From NCBI GenBank assembly GCA_016865985.1, contig VGNO01000008.1:1-34252 (forward strand): a stretch of 34,252 nucleotides of DNA, written 5' to 3'. The notes under the pieces are model-generated. The model was not told the DNA's origin. It saw nothing but the letters and a program-made list of their open reading frames with translations, and did not search any database. This DNA comes from Chloroflexota bacterium (GTDB taxonomy: Bacteria; Chloroflexota; Anaerolineae; Anaerolineales; Villigracilaceae). Position numbers and translations under genes: made by a program. Positions within the stretch are counted from its first letter, which is position 1. Each line of letters opens with the position of its first letter. Positions 33,140 through 34,252 of this stretch are shown in pieces.

Positions 33140-34252
33140 ATGAAGCAAAAAACAGTCTTCATCAGCGCCGACCTGGCCTCGTCTTTGATCTACTACCTGC
33201 AGAGCGATATCTGGTCTGTACTGCGCGCAGCCGGGGTACAGGTCGTTCTCCTGACCAATGACCGGTTCGTGGATCCGCTGAGAAAGAGTAATCCCGACCT
33301 GGTAGTGGAAAGTCTGCGCCTGGATGCCTGTGAACGATATTTCCGCGAAGTGAACCAACCGCTTCAATACTGGCTTCATTTCCTGCGGCGTGTCGGTGGT
33401 TCCTGCCGGATCAATACCAGTCCGATGGATGCGGTGATCGGGGAGAGCGGCACTTTCAAGACTGGTGGGATCAAAGCTCTGGTCCTCCGTTTCGTGATCT
33501 GGCTGATGAGGCATTCGCGCCTGGCGCGATGGATCGTAGTACGCAGCCAGTTCAGGTTCACACCCGGGATCTATGATGACTATTTTGAGCGCTATCAGCC
33601 CGACCTGGTCATTGCCAGTACACCTGGATGGCGGGAAGACCGCTATTTGTTGCGGGAAGCGAATGCAATAGGAATCAAGACCGCCGCCGCGATCGTAGGC
33701 TGGGATAATCCATCGAGTTACCGCCTCTCCGGGGCTCGGGTGGACCATGTCACCTGCTGGTCCGAGATCCAGAAGGATGAATTGGTCCGAGGCGCGGATT
33801 GGTCGCCGAAGCGGGTGCACATCGGGGGTATCCCTTCTTATGATGGTTATTTTCGTCGCGCCTGGCAAACACCTCGTGAGGAATACTTCCAGCAGCACAA
33901 TCTCGATCCCAACCGCAAGTTGATATCCTATGCCTGTAGTTTTGTTTCGTTCTCACCGAATTTCGCCAATGTGGAGACGCTGGCCAGGCTGATCGGGAAC
34001 GATTTACTGGTCGAGCCTGTCCAACTACTGATCCGGCTCCATCCCGTACATCTCCATCCCGGTACGAGGTTTGCCGAGGAGGCGGAGCGCATCCACGCTT
34101 TGTCCAGGGTATATCCAAATGTCCATGTGGTCCGGCCTCAATCGTTGGGCGGCGATATGCGTTATTATGCAGGCGAGGATATGCCCGAAAAAGCCTCCAT
34201 GATGGCATATTCGGATATCTTCCTGACGGTTTACTCGACCATGGTGGTTGAA
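33140..34252 (+). CDS. Glycosyltransferase-like protein, cut by window end
   Basis: An open frame of 371 codons from ATG 33140 to the last base, with no stop, so the gene continues beyond the window. It has a GT-B-like layout: VFISADLASSLIYYLQSDIWSVLRAAGVQVVLLTND at the N terminus; PDLVIASTPGWREDRYLLREANAIGIKTAAAIVGWDN; WSEIQKDEL; then KLISYACSFVSFSPNF, LLIRLHPVHLH and MMAYSDIFLTVYSTMVVE, the pattern seen in capsule-type and CDP-glycerol-transferase-like families. It starts 3 bases after the previous stop. A long antisense frame covers the same DNA but has no coding signature. Confidence 0.75.
   Translation, partial: MKQKTVFISADLASSLIYYLQSDIWSVLRAAGVQVVLLTNDRFVDPLRKSNPDLVVESLRLDACERYFREVNQPLQYWLHFLRRVGGSCRINTSPMDAVIGESGTFKTGGIKALVLRFVIWLMRHSRLARWIVVRSQFRFTPGIYDDYFERYQPDLVIASTPGWREDRYLLREANAIGIKTAAAIVGWDNPSSYRLSGARVDHVTCWSEIQKDELVRGADWSPKRVHIGGIPSYDGYFRRAWQTPREEYFQQHNLDPNRKLISYACSFVSFSPNFANVETLARLIGNDLLVEPVQLLIRLHPVHLHPGTRFAEEAERIHALSRVYPNVHVVRPQSLGGDMRYYAGEDMPEKASMMAYSDIFLTVYSTMVVE

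Noticed and set aside
32885-33898. Antisense open frame (337 codons) opposite the last glycosyltransferase
   Set aside because: No motif, no ribosome site, and the plus strand has a recognisable glycosyltransferase open to the window end.

Overview
The window looks like a piece of a moderately high-GC genome, most likely Chloroflexota (Anaerolineae-like). This is an inference from style: lipoproteins with long Thr/Pro linkers, an XPB/Ssl2-helicase-like N-terminal protein, an FHA protein with a short membrane tail and a putative gluzincin lipoprotein. No rRNA, tRNA, CRISPR array, transposase or phage gene was seen. Sampled lines of the proximal glycan genes are about 65-75% GC; sampled lines of the last 3 kb are about 50%.

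Left part (1-17.7 kb): mostly housekeeping genes in short runs. In order: the 3' end of a PD40/TolB-like beta-propeller gene (+); pyrD preceded by a small unknown gene (-); a secreted lipoprotein (+); and a leftward run of GGDEF diguanylate cyclase, YegS-type lipid kinase, XPB-like protein and M29 aminopeptidase (-). Then come a DprE2/DprE1-like reductase/oxidase pair (+), an FHA protein with a very good promoter (+), a gluzincin lipoprotein (-), an AI-2E-family exporter (+), a 67-residue protein coupled to a P1/S58 peptidase (+), a YvlD-type membrane protein (-) and a GNAT acetyltransferase (-). Two of these genes (pyrD and the XPB-like gene) carry in-frame palindromic repeat insertions, and a relative of the second insertion lies between genes at 2.8 kb.

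Right part (17.8 kb to the end): one co-oriented, tightly packed cell-surface glycan operon that runs off the window. It starts with a winged-helix regulator behind a TTGACT/TATAAT promoter overlapped by a near-perfect inverted repeat, a plausible autoregulatory operator. Then follow two NAD-dependent sugar-nucleotide epimerases (one GDP-fucose-synthase-like), a Wzm/Wzt ABC exporter, a capsule-type glycosyltransferase, a methyltransferase, a PseB-like UDP-GlcNAc 4,6-dehydratase, an RmlD-like reductase, a NeuB-family nonulosonate synthase, a GT4 glycosyltransferase, two paralogous GerMN-like lipoproteins, a SpsF-type cytidylyltransferase, a methyltransferase broken by one in-frame TAG, another methyltransferase and a partial glycosyltransferase. 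Together they suggest synthesis and ABC-dependent export of a surface polysaccharide, probably with a nonulosonic (pseudaminic/legionaminic-like) acid, a deoxyhexose and methyl groups.

The most unusual signals are an array of DnaA-box-like 9-mers at 26749-26866 with 21-bp spacing inside the end of the RmlD-like gene, the in-frame repeat insertions, the operator-like palindrome on the operon promoter, the paired GerMN-like lipoproteins within a glycan operon, and the single amber codon in an otherwise intact methyltransferase.
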